Under the pieces are notes generated by a model. That model did no database searches and was not told where the DNA came from. It saw nothing but the letters and a program-made list of their open reading frames with translations. Made by a program: the position numbers and the translations under genes. Below, in pieces: positions 8,107-19,287 of a stretch of 64,000 nt of DNA (its first letter is position 1; each line of letters begins with the position of its first letter). The stretch is from NCBI GenBank assembly GCA_010356995.1, contig ML996688.1, forward strand, positions 1,302,001-1,366,000, read 5' to 3'. Origin of the DNA: Trichodelitschia bisporula (lineage: Eukaryota > Ascomycota > Dothideomycetes > Phaeotrichales > Phaeotrichaceae).

Positions 8107-11100
8107 CTACAAGCCCAAGTCAAAAAGCACAATATGCCCAGTGCGGAAGTTATGCACGAACGCCATGCGGCTCCGGCCTTCAACCCCCGTCTGTGTGCCC
8201 CCATCATCAAGCCACTCAGCGCGGAACCCCTCAAGCAGCTGCTGCATCTGGCGGACATAGTCGCGATCCGCAACAGGCAAGCTCTGCACGAGGCGCCGCC
8301 AGCCCTCGGAGTCGCTGAGCCGCAGCCCACGAATACCATCCAGCACTTCGTCCCGCGTCTCCACCGCCACAATCGGCGCCTCGCTATACTCGCCCAGCAA
8401 CGCCTGCGCTCGCGTCTGTGCCGACTCAACCACATGCCACTTGTTGCTCTTCTTACTACGGTGCTGCGCTATGAGTACGTGCACATTCTGCTTGCGCTCC
8501 GAGGCCATGGGCGCGGCGGCAGCACCGCCTAGCGGGCGCTGCGCCTGCAGCACGGCGGTCTTGTCGCGGTGGTCGCGCTCGCGCAGCTCAGCACGCAGAT
8601 GCTGGACGAGGTTCTCGCTCTTGACGTCGGTGTCGGTGCGGGTAAGGAGGTTCTTGACCTTGACGTCGGGCTTGGCGCTGGCGGCGGAGGCGGCATGGTC
8701 GTGCTTGATGATGACGAGCCAGGCGTGCGGGGAGTCGCGGTAGTGGTTCATGAGCATTTCGTGCGAGCGCGCGTCGAAGGCGAGTTCAGCGCTTATGTCG
8801 TGGGCCCAGAGCTCGGCGACGGTGCGCACGCCTGTGGTGCGCAGGACGGTCGGGTCGAAGGCGGCGACGAGGACGTCGCAGCGGCGTGGGAACCATGGGC
8901 CAATTGCCGAGGTGACCTCTTTTTCCTTGTCCTGGTTCGAGTTTGCGGAAGCTTTGCTTTTCGACTTGAGAAAGGTTGCCGACTTTCCCTGGCTGCGCTG
9001 ATAGCGCGTCATGCCGGTCACCAGGCGGTCCCAGCTAATGTGCATACCAACAGCGTGGCAGCTTGTTCCCTGGTCCTGGGGTTGCACTTTGAACCGCAGC
9101 TCTTGGATAAGGTGATCGTAGCGCCCTCCGGCGGCAAGGATATCGCGGCGTTTGGTGTCGACAACGCACTGGAACAGGACGCCTCCAGCGTAGAACTTCT
9201 CGTTGTAGCAGCTAAGTGGATAGATAAATGTCTTGCGCTTGACCTCAAAATGGTCGAGATAATTGATGATAGTTTCGAGGTGAGAGAAAATGGCACGAGT
9301 TCGATCAAGATATTCTTTCTTCTCGGAGAAGATGGACCTCAGCTTAGCAAATGCTTTCTGGGGTGTCTCGCGGAAGTCAAACTGGACCATATCATCGAGT
9401 GACGTCGAAGATATTCCGAGGCCAGACGAGCGAAGTTCGGTTCTAGCCTGCTGCCAGTCGAAGCCGTAGACATTTAACTTGCTCAGGACTTCTTTGACGG
9501 CAGGGCGCTGCGGGAGATCAACGCGCGAAAAGTCCATGATCAACTCCAGCAGGTCCGAGTGGTTGAGCCAAAAGCACATGGGCGAGGAAGCGAAGGCAGG
9601 GAATTCCTCAATGACCTCATCCATCACCTTGATAACCTCCGCCTCCTTGAGCGCAAGATCAAGCGTGTCTTTCGAGACGATGTCGAAATCAGCTTGCTTT
9701 GTTGACACCGGAGGGCCCCCTACGGATGCTTCACGGTATACTCGGCCAAAGGTGAAAGTCTTTTCTGCGGCAGGGTATTTCCGAGCAATGGCCCTAGCGT
9801 AGGGAAGTGTGAGGTCAAATGGCAATTGCACCAGTGTGCCAGAGGAGTCCAGAAGCTGAACCACCTTCGTGTGGGTATTGTGCGCGGAACGGGGAAGCAG
9901 GAGCTGCCGCTGAGTCTCAACAGCACCGTGGCGGCGGAAAATCATGCTCAGTCGCTCTTTGACAAGGCCCTGCAGAAGAAGATGATTGGCATCAGAGTCC
10001 GTTGTTGTGGTTGACTTTGCATGATCCCAAGTATACTCCTTTGCCTGTCGATCGGGGTTTTGAGAGAACAGCGCGGACATCATCTTGTGATAGTAAGGCG
10101 AGTTGGGATCCGACAAACCATCAAGTGCAACTCGAATGGTCTCATCCTCAATTTTGACAGGAATTTTGCCGCTGCGCAGCAGCTCCGCGCTGGTGGGACG
10201 CTCGGCCGGACGGTGGCTGACAAGCGACTCGATGATCTCGCTCTGTAACGCCTTTTCTGGGACTTGGAGTTCCGAAGGCAGATTGTGCTCCTTCTGGCGC
10301 AGCGCTTCAATGGTTTTGATACGCTCCATGAGCGTGTTCAGTGGATAGCACATCTCGAAAAAGATAATCCCCAGGGAATACATGTCCACCTTGTCGTTAT
10401 AGGTGCCAGACGCCCCAGTCCTCAGCTCTGGCGCAACGTACAATGCCGTCCCAATGCTCCGAGTCATTTCCCCAGGAGCACCAGATCCAGCAACACCGGT
10501 ATCCGCCACCTGGTACTGACCGGTAGTAGCAAGGCCAAAGTCACCGATCCGGGGATTGTTTGAGTTGTCAATGAAGATGTTGTCCGGCTTCAGATCGCGA
10601 TGGATGATCCCAAGGCTGTGAATGTGGACCAAGCCCTCAAGTATCTGACGAAATAGGCGCCAGGACTCCTCGGGGGACTGTGGGAGCCCCTTTTTGATCA
10701 AATCGCGCAGCGTCTGCTTTTCGCAATACTCCATTTGAATATAGAGCGTGCTCTTGACGGGACGCATAGTTTTGGTACTAGAATGGCGCCGCTGACGAGT
10801 CATTTCCTTGGGTGATTCGCCAGTTTCGACGTCATTGGCGAAGTCATCGCTGTCTTCATCATCTTCTTCGTACGCTTCGTTCTGATTCTCGCCTTGCTCT
10901 TGTTCATCGTCATCATCGTCGGAAGCTTCGGATGACTGGCTAGAGTACCCAAAGACGATATCGTCGCCGAATTCGCCTTTAACGTCCGAGTTGATGAAGT
11001 CCAACCCGCCCGTGCTCTGTCCGTAATTGGTCCAACCTTCCCCGGCGCCGGTCAACTCGGAAGAAGATTCATCGTCCAAAATGGCTTCTTCGCTGCTACT

Positions 11101-13131
11101 GATGGGTGCCGCGAAGTCGGCTTCCGGCCAGGCGGTATAATACCTGACCACATACGGATGATTGAGGCGAGACAGCAGCATAACCTCGGAGAGAACCTTA
11201 GTAAGGGCCGACTCAGAGTTTTGGCGCACCTTCTTGATGGCATATATGCAATGATCCAGCTTGTTGCGTGCTTTGACAACTTCACCGTATCCACCCTTGC
11301 CCAGACGGCCGACTTCAACCCACTCTTTCTCATAGCGTGACACTCCAGCCAAAGGATTGGAGCCACGTCTAGAAAATCGGTCAGCCAACTGGGGTAAAGA
11401 AGCGGATGAGGATGGCCCTTGATACTCAGACGAAATGGGGCCCGCCAACAACTCTACGTCATTGCGAAGAAACTCAGACGGAATCAGATTGAAAGCGTTC
11501 GGGCGATGCTGCGCGGTAGGATGAAAAAACTGGCCTATAAGCTTATCAAGTGGAGCAGTCAACGGAAGCGTGTCTCTCAGCGACGCAGGCCCGTTGTGTT
11601 TGTCCGGAATGTCGGCCCCAAAAAGCATTTGCAGAAACACAACACCGAGGTCCCATATATCGGTCTTGCGGGACTTGATTGAACTGCCCTCCGGAGGAAT
11701 CCAGAAGGAAGAACGGGCGCTAAGACGCTGGGACGGCTTTGACAGGTTCTTGATTTCGTAAAGATAATCCTGGTATTCGCAATCTGCCAGCACTGTGTTC
11801 ATCGGAGATCCCGTTGAAGACTGGCTAAGTAAGATGTTGCCTGGGTGGATGCGCCGGTGTACCACGCCATGCTTGTGGTAGAAGTCAACGGCCTCGAGGA
11901 TTTCAACAGTCCATGGTCGCGCTCGATCGAGTGGTACGGCATGAAAAGTGGAAAGCATGTCCTCCAGGGATCCTTTTGTGGCAAGACCGGCGAGCACTGA
12001 AACTTGCCATCCGTCTATCACAGGCCGGATGACGAAGTCGAGTACACCGAGAACATTGCCGTGGCTCGGGAGATTTCTGAGGTTCTCCAGACACTCTTCG
12101 AGCCGCTCAACTCGGTTCTTGAGTTGACTGTGGCGGTCCTTCGGTTGTCGTATAGTGACCTGCTTGAGGACAAGGAGTGCCGGGCAGACAGAGAGTTCGT
12201 CATCTTGTCCCTTGGAAATGCGGTAGGTCGGCGAGGCGGATTCATCAGCCACCGGGCGAACCGTGTAGGGAGCTGTCAAGGGTCCGGTTGGGAGCTTCGT
12301 GAATCCAGTCACCGACCGGAAAACGACCGTCTCGCCTCCATTTTGGAAGGCGACCGGTCGGTCAAAATTGAAGAAGTCGGCGTTTGGCGTCATATTGGAG
12401 TTAAGTCGTTGCAGTGGTGCCAATTGAGATTTGTTTTTCCGGCGAAGGTCAGTCTGCCGGTTGTGCTCCTTTTCGATGAGCTCCTGCAAGGACCGTTGTT
12501 CTTCCGCCGCTTCGGCCTCCTTCTTCTTTAGCTCAAACTCTTCCTGCTCCTGCGCGAGCCTACTGGTCGCGGCCTGCTGTTCGGCCCGCTCCTCTTCAAG
12601 GCTTGGCATAGCCTTTCGTTCGGCCTTGTGTTCGGCCTCAACGGCGAGTACATCGAGGACTGCCAAGGCGATATCGTGAATCATCACCTGACCGATCAAT
12701 TCCTTCGGTTTCGACTGAAGCAGATGTCTGATGGCCTTTTGAGCTTTTGGTCGGATCCCAACTGGATCTTCCATTGAGATGATAGGGGAAGTTTTAGGAT
12801 AGGTTGCCGTGAGCTGGACGAAAAGAACCAGAGATATCTCCGAGTCTGTCGAGTCCCTTAGGCGCAAACGGAATGCCTTATCTGAGGCTTTGCTCCACGC
12901 ACCCTTGATGGGCACATCCTCGTACTCTTCAGCATATATTGCCTGCAGAGCCTCGACTTCGTCACGCTGCTCTTGGGCGTAGTCGATGGAAACAGAAGCC
13001 GAAGGTGCGGGCGGGGGAGCACTGTTTGGAGTTTTTGGAGTCTTGGGGGTCTTCTTGGTCGCTGGAGATTTGCGGCCACCAGGTGGCGGCGGCGCACGAT
13101 GGGGTGTTTGCCATTGAGTTGGTGGTGCCAT
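8107..13131 (-). CDS. gcn2: eIF2-alpha kinase GCN2 (1674 aa)
   Basis: This is a single-exon gene. The ATG at 13131 has a strong context (ACC ATG GC); the frame continues upstream only to a GTG at 13212. Domain order is that of GCN2. An RWD domain lies at about residues 45-165 (EVEALQAIYAEEYED), followed by a charged coiled region. A pseudokinase spans about 270-560, where the usual HRD is HRRIHPGN (about 428), so it lacks the catalytic Asp. The active kinase spans about 605-1000, with a Gly loop GKGGYGEV (about 613), a long acidic insert, HRDLKPDN (about 843), DFG (about 863) and GTALYVAPE. A HisRS-like domain follows from about 1060 and a basic C-terminal domain closes the protein. GCN2 senses uncharged tRNA and phosphorylates eIF2-alpha, lowering general translation while favouring the Gcn4/CpcA regulator. 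It starts divergently from the Cut12-like gene. Confidence 0.97.
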   Translation of the reverse strand: MAPPTQWQTPHRAPPPPGGRKSPATKKTPKTPKTPNSAPPPAPSASVSIDYAQEQRDEVEALQAIYAEEYEDVPIKGAWSKASDKAFRLRLRDSTDSEISLVLFVQLTATYPKTSPIISMEDPVGIRPKAQKAIRHLLQSKPKELIGQVMIHDIALAVLDVLAVEAEHKAERKAMPSLEEERAEQQAATSRLAQEQEEFELKKKEAEAAEEQRSLQELIEKEHNRQTDLRRKNKSQLAPLQRLNSNMTPNADFFNFDRPVAFQNGGETVVFRSVTGFTKLPTGPLTAPYTVRPVADESASPTYRISKGQDDELSVCPALLVLKQVTIRQPKDRHSQLKNRVERLEECLENLRNLPSHGNVLGVLDFVIRPVIDGWQVSVLAGLATKGSLEDMLSTFHAVPLDRARPWTVEILEAVDFYHKHGVVHRRIHPGNILLSQSSTGSPMNTVLADCEYQDYLYEIKNLSKPSQRLSARSSFWIPPEGSSIKSRKTDIWDLGVVFLQMLFGADIPDKHNGPASLRDTLPLTAPLDKLIGQFFHPTAQHRPNAFNLIPSEFLRNDVELLAGPISSEYQGPSSSASLPQLADRFSRRGSNPLAGVSRYEKEWVEVGRLGKGGYGEVVKARNKLDHCIYAIKKVRQNSESALTKVLSEVMLLSRLNHPYVVRYYTAWPEADFAAPISSSEEAILDDESSSELTGAGEGWTNYGQSTGGLDFINSDVKGEFGDDIVFGYSSQSSEASDDDDDEQEQGENQNEAYEEDDEDSDDFANDVETGESPKEMTRQRRHSSTKTMRPVKSTLYIQMEYCEKQTLRDLIKKGLPQSPEESWRLFRQILEGLVHIHSLGIIHRDLKPDNIFIDNSNNPRIGDFGLATTGQYQVADTGVAGSGAPGEMTRSIGTALYVAPELRTGASGTYNDKVDMYSLGIIFFEMCYPLNTLMERIKTIEALRQKEHNLPSELQVPEKALQSEIIESLVSHRPAERPTSAELLRSGKIPVKIEDETIRVALDGLSDPNSPYYHKMMSALFSQNPDRQAKEYTWDHAKSTTTTDSDANHLLLQGLVKERLSMIFRRHGAVETQRQLLLPRSAHNTHTKVVQLLDSSGTLVQLPFDLTLPYARAIARKYPAAEKTFTFGRVYREASVGGPPVSTKQADFDIVSKDTLDLALKEAEVIKVMDEVIEEFPAFASSPMCFWLNHSDLLELIMDFSRVDLPQRPAVKEVLSKLNVYGFDWQQARTELRSSGLGISSTSLDDMVQFDFRETPQKAFAKLRSIFSEKKEYLDRTRAIFSHLETIINYLDHFEVKRKTFIYPLSCYNEKFYAGGVLFQCVVDTKRRDILAAGGRYDHLIQELRFKVQPQDQGTSCHAVGMHISWDRLVTGMTRYQRSQGKSATFLKSKSKASANSNQDKEKEVTSAIGPWFPRRCDVLVAAFDPTVLRTTGVRTVAELWAHDISAELAFDARSHEMLMNHYRDSPHAWLVIIKHDHAASAASAKPDVKVKNLLTRTDTDVKSENLVQHLRAELRERDHRDKTAVLQAQRPLGGAAAAPMASERKQNVHVLIAQHRSKKSNKWHVVESAQTRAQALLGEYSEAPIVAVETRDEVLDGIRGLRLSDSEGWRRLVQSLPVADRDYVRQMQQLLEGFRAEWLDDGGTQTGVEGRSRMAFVHNFRTGHIVLFDLGL

Positions 13132-13751
13132 GGTTCTGGAGTTATCATTTACGGTGCGTGACGATGAACGGAGCACACGAGAAGTTGGATTGAAGAGAGA
13201 CACAAGCTCCACGGCGGAGCTTGGCCGTATGTTCTACCCAGAAACCATGGTTTTCTCGGCGATTAGGTGATCTTGACTGTCCCCAGGCCCGAGGAGTGTT
13301 GTACTAATGACCTCTATGTGTAGATGTCGAGGAGTCACCCATTCATATTTGACTGTCGTGGTTCTTTCGCCAAGCCGCTAAGCATGCCCCTCCGAAAGCG
13401 CGAAGCGCCACAGTGGCACAGCAACCCACCAAGCTATGTTTGGATGTGGCATCGCAACAAACACTTCTCCAAACAACGCGACTTCACCTCAACACCGTCA
13501 CTTGCACGCACCACCACAGTTATCGAAAGTCTCTGTCAATACTGTCGGCGTGTAAATCTAACTCTTCAACTCGCTTTAGGCGTTAAACCCCAGCAATTGC
13601 CCTCGGTCGCCTGCCGTCAACAAATCCGACACACCTGTCGCATGTATCTTTGATCCATATTCTGCGTCTCTAGTTCGAATAAGGCTCCATCCACACCTTT
13701 ACTACAGTCAACACAAGTGGGAGATATTTTATTCTCAGCTGGAGTGTGACG
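13132..13751. promoter_or_regulatory. Divergent promoter region of gcn2 and the Cut12-like gene
   Basis: The 620 nt between two divergent start codons must hold both promoters and 5' leaders. On the gcn2 side there is a four-codon upstream ORF (13248-13234, MVSG) and an out-of-frame upstream ATG at 13148. No long conserved coding frame is present. Confidence 0.6.
13234..13248 (-). promoter_or_regulatory. Short uORF in the gcn2 leader (MVSG)
   Basis: ATG GTT TCT GGG TAG lies 103 nt upstream of the gcn2 start codon. Whether it is in the transcript depends on the unmapped start site. A second upstream ATG (13148) opens a 96-codon frame that overlaps the gcn2 start out of frame. Confidence 0.45.
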
Positions 13752-15413
13752 ATGCTATCATGGTGGTCGGCCCCTCAGGGCCCAGCGTCTGGTAGTTCAT
13801 GTGAACAGAGCAACGGCCACTGCTTACAATCTCTAGGGTCCGTCGACGACACCGTACTCGACGCCCCCGAAACTCCAGCTCCGGTCTTTGCGGTGCGAGC
13901 CTTCAAACATGCTATCTGGGGCACACCACAACCTCTTCCCACCACAGCGAGAACGTACCTCAGACCACAACCAGAGAAACAGCCTGCGAAGTCTCTCGAT
14001 ATCCCTACCCTGAGCCTCCCAGATTTGAATGAGAGTCAACCTCCGCCTTCACCGACCAAGGGCATTCTTCTCACACCCGGCACTGCGCGAAGCCGCAAGC
14101 AAGTGTCATTTGGCATGCAGGTTGTGGATAATGAGGGCAAGAGACCGAAGGTTGGAAGGGCCCTTTCTGCAGGGAACGGTCCTGCGAGACTCCAGGGCAC
14201 ATTTACTTCGAAAGCGGTAGAAACTGCTCCGAAGCAGGATGGCCCGTTCCCGGCCCTTAAGCCTCGGGCAAAAGACGATGCGGACATCACCCTGGATTTG
14301 TCTGAGCCGCGTTCTGAGTCTGGCCGGTACTGGAAAGAGCAATATATGACATACTCGGCAAAGAGCGAAGACGAGGTTCGCAAGCTGATTCAGAAGCAAA
14401 AGATTGCAAAGGACTATGCGAAGAAGAAGGATGAGGAGGCACGCATATTGCAACGCCAGCTGGAAGAGGAGCGTGCGAGGCGTCGTGAGCGTGAGCAGGC
14501 GCTTGAGGCGCAGGTCAAGGAGCTGCGCGAGCGTCTGCGCAAGGCAATGACGGTCAACGCAAAGTCCAGTGCCGAAATCACCAGTCTCAAGATGCAGGTC
14601 GATGCGGGCGAGAACATCAAACGCTCCGAGAGTGTTCCGGCCATTCGTAACATTGATCTCAGCGTCATGGACTCAGCAATCGCACCAACACCTGCCCCGA
14701 GCGATCTGCAGGCCGACTCCATCCTTCAGGCTACTCACTCCCCTCAGCAGGTGACGGACTTCAGCATGGCGCGCTACCCTTCGAGGCACGACCGCGGTAG
14801 ACGCCCCATCCGCGTTCGCCGCGGGTCCGACTCCATGATGAGCATCAACAGTAATCTCGACTCGCGCCCTCGGCCGAGATATGCCCGTACGACACAAGCC
14901 GAATCCCCACTGAAGCCACGCGACCCGAACATCGAGACGGCATCACCGCAACGCTCAACTACACCGCGCAACCGAGACAAACCACCCGTGTTCAGGTCGG
15001 CGAGTGTGCGGTCCATGAGCCTTGCGTCCACTTCACGTCAATCACTCATAGAGGCGGCCAAGGAGCAGCCGCCTCCTAAGGAGCTCACAGCGTCCAACTC
15101 GGGCCTGTGGGACATCCCGGACCCCAGTGAGATGATGTTCGACTCCAATGCGCCGCTGCAGGCGCTCGGCATGCAGGCGGATCAGCCGGTGACACCGTCG
15201 CGTGGGGCGCGTCGGAAAGCGGCGCGCGTGCCTGCTGCTGGTCCGGTTGTCTCGGCCCCGGCTCCGGCCCTGGCTCCGGTCAGGGCGTCTCCTCCCATTC
15301 CCGTGAGGAAGGCGAGTGTGCCCAAGGACCTGGAGGTGGAAGTGCCGGATCGACTGGCAGCAGCACAGGCGAGGATTTTGGCAAGAAAGGCGCAGAGAAA
15401 GGCGGCAGCCTAG
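13752..15413 (+). CDS. Cut12-like spindle pole body protein (553 aa)
   Basis: This is a single exon. The first ATG is 13752 (MLSWWSAPQGP...). The N-terminal half has the conserved element of the fungal Cut12 family (GILLTPGTARSRKQVSFG, about residues 102-119), followed by a long coiled coil at about residues 200-290 (EEARILQRQLEEERARR and on). The C-terminal third is disordered and basic with many Ser/Pro sites, ending in a short helical segment rich in Ala, Arg and Lys. In fission yeast Cut12 sits at the spindle pole body, binds Kms2 and promotes Polo-kinase activation at mitotic entry; the same site of action is expected here by homology. The gene diverges from gcn2. Confidence is high for the family and moderate for the exact role. 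Confidence 0.85.
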   Translation: MLSWWSAPQGPASGSSCEQSNGHCLQSLGSVDDTVLDAPETPAPVFAVRAFKHAIWGTPQPLPTTARTYLRPQPEKQPAKSLDIPTLSLPDLNESQPPPSPTKGILLTPGTARSRKQVSFGMQVVDNEGKRPKVGRALSAGNGPARLQGTFTSKAVETAPKQDGPFPALKPRAKDDADITLDLSEPRSESGRYWKEQYMTYSAKSEDEVRKLIQKQKIAKDYAKKKDEEARILQRQLEEERARRREREQALEAQVKELRERLRKAMTVNAKSSAEITSLKMQVDAGENIKRSESVPAIRNIDLSVMDSAIAPTPAPSDLQADSILQATHSPQQVTDFSMARYPSRHDRGRRPIRVRRGSDSMMSINSNLDSRPRPRYARTTQAESPLKPRDPNIETASPQRSTTPRNRDKPPVFRSASVRSMSLASTSRQSLIEAAKEQPPPKELTASNSGLWDIPDPSEMMFDSNAPLQALGMQADQPVTPSRGARRKAARVPAAGPVVSAPAPALAPVRASPPIPVRKASVPKDLEVEVPDRLAAAQARILARKAQRKAAA

Positions 15414-17591
15414 AGTGTTCGCAAGTGTAGGGAAGGCGAAAGGCGTTTACAATACCCCATGGCGTGCAATTCTTCTTGTTTTGACGGGTTGGAGTTATTT
15501 GTTTCCATTCATTTCACAACAGGGACAGAGGGATCAGGGTAGTGATAGCGCAAGCACGATCGGGTCCCGTCACCATGGGCCAGCAGCCTGCAAACGGATG
15601 ATATCCACAAAAAAAAGCTTGTACATTGAAGAAGCGTGCGCTACATTGTCTAGAAAGTGAAGAAGCACTGAGGCTGCCCAAAATACGATTGAGGCGCCGG
15701 GAGCGGCGCAAAGTATGGCTGGTTTCGTGGCTGAAGACCGGGGGGTTGGGGGGGGGGGCTAGGTAGGGTGTTTGATTGGAGTGATTTGGCCGGCGGACCT
15801 CATCATTCCAGGAATAAAGAGTGGATGTTGTTTCGGTGAAACGTTGACGTCGTGCCGCATTGCTTGTGCAGACACAACAACGGCTTTCTCTGCTGGGGTG
15901 AGGCGGCGAGGGAACCAAGGGGACGAAGGAAACGAAACGAGCCAGGGAGGAGGGAAATGGGGAGGAATTAGCAGGGAGGGCAGGGCGGGGTAGGGAGTAC
16001 TGTAGACGACGGAGAGGATATGGAAGAGGAAGAGGAAGGAAGAGGGCATCAGGACAAGAGCGGACAGATATGGATACTCCGTAATCGAGGCTGTCGATTA
16101 CGTCGGTAGTTGGGGTTTGTCCTATTGCGCGGACTTGGAGTGCATGCATATTGCATTGAAAGCGGGACAGAGAACAGCTGAGGATGCGGGTATCAAAGTA
16201 TCACCTGCGAGTTCATGCAGGACACGCGGGAGCGAGCTCCTAGCTTGCCACTACTTCATCCAATGTAATTTGAGCATTCGACTTGCTTTTCGGCAGAGGG
16301 GAAAAAAGATTGATGTCGACGTAGGCAGTACATATGTATCCAGGGGAGGAAGAGTATCGTCAGGAGAGGAGAGAGTGAGAGAGTGAGAGTGATACCCGGG
16401 TAGATAGAGGAAGAGGAGCGTAAACATAGTGTCCAGCGATCTGATGAGTCGCGGATGCACTGGCTCATATGCCACGGGTCGTTCCTATCTCCTTTCTACC
16501 TACACAGTACCCTCCGTACACAGCACTCTTTCTGCGCTTCCCCTTCGCTATTTTCCCATCCCTCCCCGTTCTGCTCTCTGTGTCATTTCACCCGTTGTCT
16601 CTCCGCAAGCCTCCCAACAACAACAACAACAACAACAACACACACTGCAACACGAACGACGCGTCTAGACTTGCGCGCATACCGCCCCACTACCCCTCAA
16701 CCTCATCATCTTCAACACCTCAACCCCTCCTCCTGTTAAGCGACAGAAGACACAACGGCTTCTTTAGGGGTGGCGCTCGGTTTGGCTTGAAAGACTTGGC
16801 GTTTTATTTGTGGACTGGACTGGCGTTGTGGACGGTGGTCAACGGGCAATTAGTATCGTCCCCTAACTGGCCAGACCGCACGCCCTAAGGGAAAGCTGGT
16901 GGAGAATAATCGGCCAGCGGCGAAGGCGCGCGAAAGCCTCTCTCCTTCACTACATCCGTACACGGTACTCTCTGCATCCGCCTGCAAAAACACACACAAA
17001 CCCGCCCAACTGCACCCACGGCTGCAAGTCGAACGGCACCAACGCAATTCCCGAGAGAAACCGTTGAACCTTTATTCTCTCCTTACTAACCATTTCCCGT
17101 CTCTCTCCCTTTCTCTCTCCTCTCTCTCTCGCAAGCCCACAACGTACACAAGACACACCAAGGTCAACGTCACCTCTCTCACTCTTGCAAGTCTCTCGCT
17201 CTTTCGCCACCTCCGCCAACTTCGACCCAGAAAGCGACGTCGAAGGCGTAAGGGTCTCTCGCCGGCGCCCTCCCCCTTCTCCATAGTGTCGTCTTTCTCG
17301 CCCAGTCGCTCCTGATCCCACCCCACTCACCAAACAATCCCCGACTCTACCTCTTTGTGTCCGCTTCCGACTTCTTCGTTCGTTTCCAGCAACACAAACA
17401 AACAGTCACAAAACACCCCCAACGGTCTTTTCCACAACCTCTGCTGTCTACCGAAAACACCAACATTCAGAGCGCAGCCTTCTCGCTTGCAAACGTCTCT
17501 GCGTACACGTACTGCTGCTACCTGCGATCCGTAAACCTTCGCTCAAAAAAGGACCGACGAACTGTCTGCAGCCAGCGGTGCCGTGCCTGCA
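15414..17591. other. Long intergenic region and probable 5' leader of the Smi1/Knr4 gene
   Basis: No convincing gene lies here. The 3' half is strongly pyrimidine-rich (TCTCTC blocks, 16480-17340), typical of fungal promoters and leaders. Simple repeats are present: GA-rich at about 16363-16391 and CAA-type at about 16615-16641. A minus-strand frame at 15514-16149 is low complexity and has no family features. Confidence 0.55.
16615..16641 (+). repeat. CAA trinucleotide microsatellite
   Basis: About nine CAA units lie in the pyrimidine-rich region upstream of the Smi1/Knr4 gene. Confidence 0.85.
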
Positions 17592-19287
17592 ATGGCACCT
17601 TCGTAAGTTGCCTACTCTCTCTCCCCTTTATGAATACCCTCCTCCCCTAACAATTACTTCTTGCAGTCTCATTACCGAAGGATGGCGGTCCTTCTGGCAC
17701 ACAATGCTCTCCAACGACCGTCACGCCTCTCACGACTCCCCCTACCGCAGCGGCTCCCACGTCCCCCTGCCGCAGAGCCGCCACGCCCCACTCACGTCTG
17801 TGGCCACCTCAGCCCTCGAGTCGCGCTTCGACCTAAACTCCCCGGCCGGGCCCGACGACAATGCCACTGCTTTTCGCACCAATGGCCGCATGTCGCCTAA
17901 CTCGCCCTACTCGCCGGGTATGCGGTCGGCGCTGCACCGCCAGTCGACGGACCGCAGTTCGGCGCGTGGCTCGGAGGAGAAACAGCCGGCGACGGAGATC
18001 CAGATGCAGAGCTTTGCCGACGGCCTGCCACCGCCGCCGCCCGTCGGCCACTCGTGGCGGCGCATTGACCGCTGGGCCGAGGACCACTACGAGGAATTGT
18101 TTGACAACTTGGGCGAGGGCGCGACACTCAATGACGTCAACGAGTTGGAGCACGAGCTCGACTGCACATTGCCTATTGAGGTGCGGGAGTCGCTCATGAT
18201 TCATGACGGCCAGGAGCGCGGCGGCAACCCTACGGGTATCGTCTTCGGATGCATGCTGTTGGACTGTGAAGAGATTGTCGACGAGTGGAAGAACTGGCGC
18301 CTCGTCAACGACCACTACCTGGCATCTCGTCCGGAGTTTCTGGATTCGCCGCAGACGCCGCAGATTCCCGTGCGCGCCTTCGCCGGTCCTTCCTCGTCCT
18401 CAAAGCCCATCATTCCCAACGCCCAGCAACAGGTCGCCAACCCTCTCTGGCGCGACGAACTTCTCAACCGCCAAGGCTCACAGCCGCCTAACACAGTGCA
18501 AAAGGCGTATGCGCACCCAGCGTGGATTCCTCTCGCGCGTGACTGGGGTGGCAATCTTATTGCTGTGGATCTGGCGCCGGGGCCAATGGGCAAATGGGGA
18601 CAAATCATTCTCTTTGGGCGCGATTATGACACCAAGTTTGTGGTCGCGCGGTCGTGGTCCGCCTTCCTGGCCTCGCTGGCCGACGACCTGACGAGCGGGA
18701 GCAAAGTACGCATTGACGAAGAGACGGGTATGCTCAGCCTCAAGCTGTTCAAGAACGCCGATCCTCCCTACATGGAAATTCTGCGCTGGCGCTGCGATCA
18801 GAAGTACGGTCGGCGGCTGCGGCCGGCGGACGATAAGCGTCGCTCGCGGCCTGCGTCTGGTCTCCGTATCAATTCGGATGTCGGCGGTGCGGCGCCTCCG
18901 TTCGATTCCTTGAGCAATGCATCCCCGTATGCCAGTCCGACGGCTTCGGAGCGCGAGCGTGAGCGTGGTCGCTCCCCGCATAGGCTTAGTGCTGGCAATG
19001 GGAAGGCGCCGATTACCGTGAGTCCGCTGAGGCCGCATGTTTCGAGTCCGTTGGCGCGGGTGACGGAAGAGCAGGGTGGGTCATTGGTTGAGGGGTTGGA
19101 GAAGCTGGTGTCTGTGGATACGCCGCGGGCGAGTGCGGAGTTTGTTATCGTGGGCAATGGGGAGAAGGAGAACAAGAAGGGTCGGGGGTCGGAGGATGGC
19201 GTGGTTATTCCGTCCGTGGGGGCTGTGAAGGGCAAGGGGAAAGAGAAGGATGATGCGGTGGATGAGTTGAAGACGGTGGAGATATGA
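17592..19287 (+). CDS. Smi1/Knr4-type cell wall assembly regulator (543 aa)
   Basis: Exons are 17592-17602 and 17667-19287. The 64-nt intron (GTAAGT...CTAAC...TTGCAG) interrupts codon 4 and gives MAPSLITEGWRSFWHTMLSND, the usual family start. The joined length of 1632 nt is in frame. The SMI1/KNR4 fold spans about residues 145-365: the motifs LEHELDCTLPIEVRESLMIHDGQE-like, GIVFGCMLLDCEEIVDEW, HPAWIPLARDWGGN and IILFGRDYDTKFVVA are all present. The flanks are Ser/Pro-rich and disordered. In yeast Smi1/Knr4 coordinates (1,3)-beta-glucan synthesis with the cell-wall-integrity MAP kinase Slt2, and GS-1 is the Neurospora counterpart. The long pyrimidine-rich leader suggests regulated translation, but this is not shown. 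Confidence 0.93.
17603..17666 (+). other. Intron 1 of the Smi1/Knr4 gene
   Basis: The donor GTAAGT, branch CCTAAC and acceptor TTGCAG are all consensus. The intron leaves an 11-nt first coding exon. Confidence 0.9.

Noticed and set aside
8569-9402. 277-codon plus-strand frame
   Set aside because: It lies opposite the HisRS-like end of GCN2 and is a shadow of its GC-rich codons, with no family features.
15514-16149. 211-codon minus-strand frame
   Set aside because: Low complexity, Pro/Ser/Leu-rich, no family features, and no supporting splice sites.
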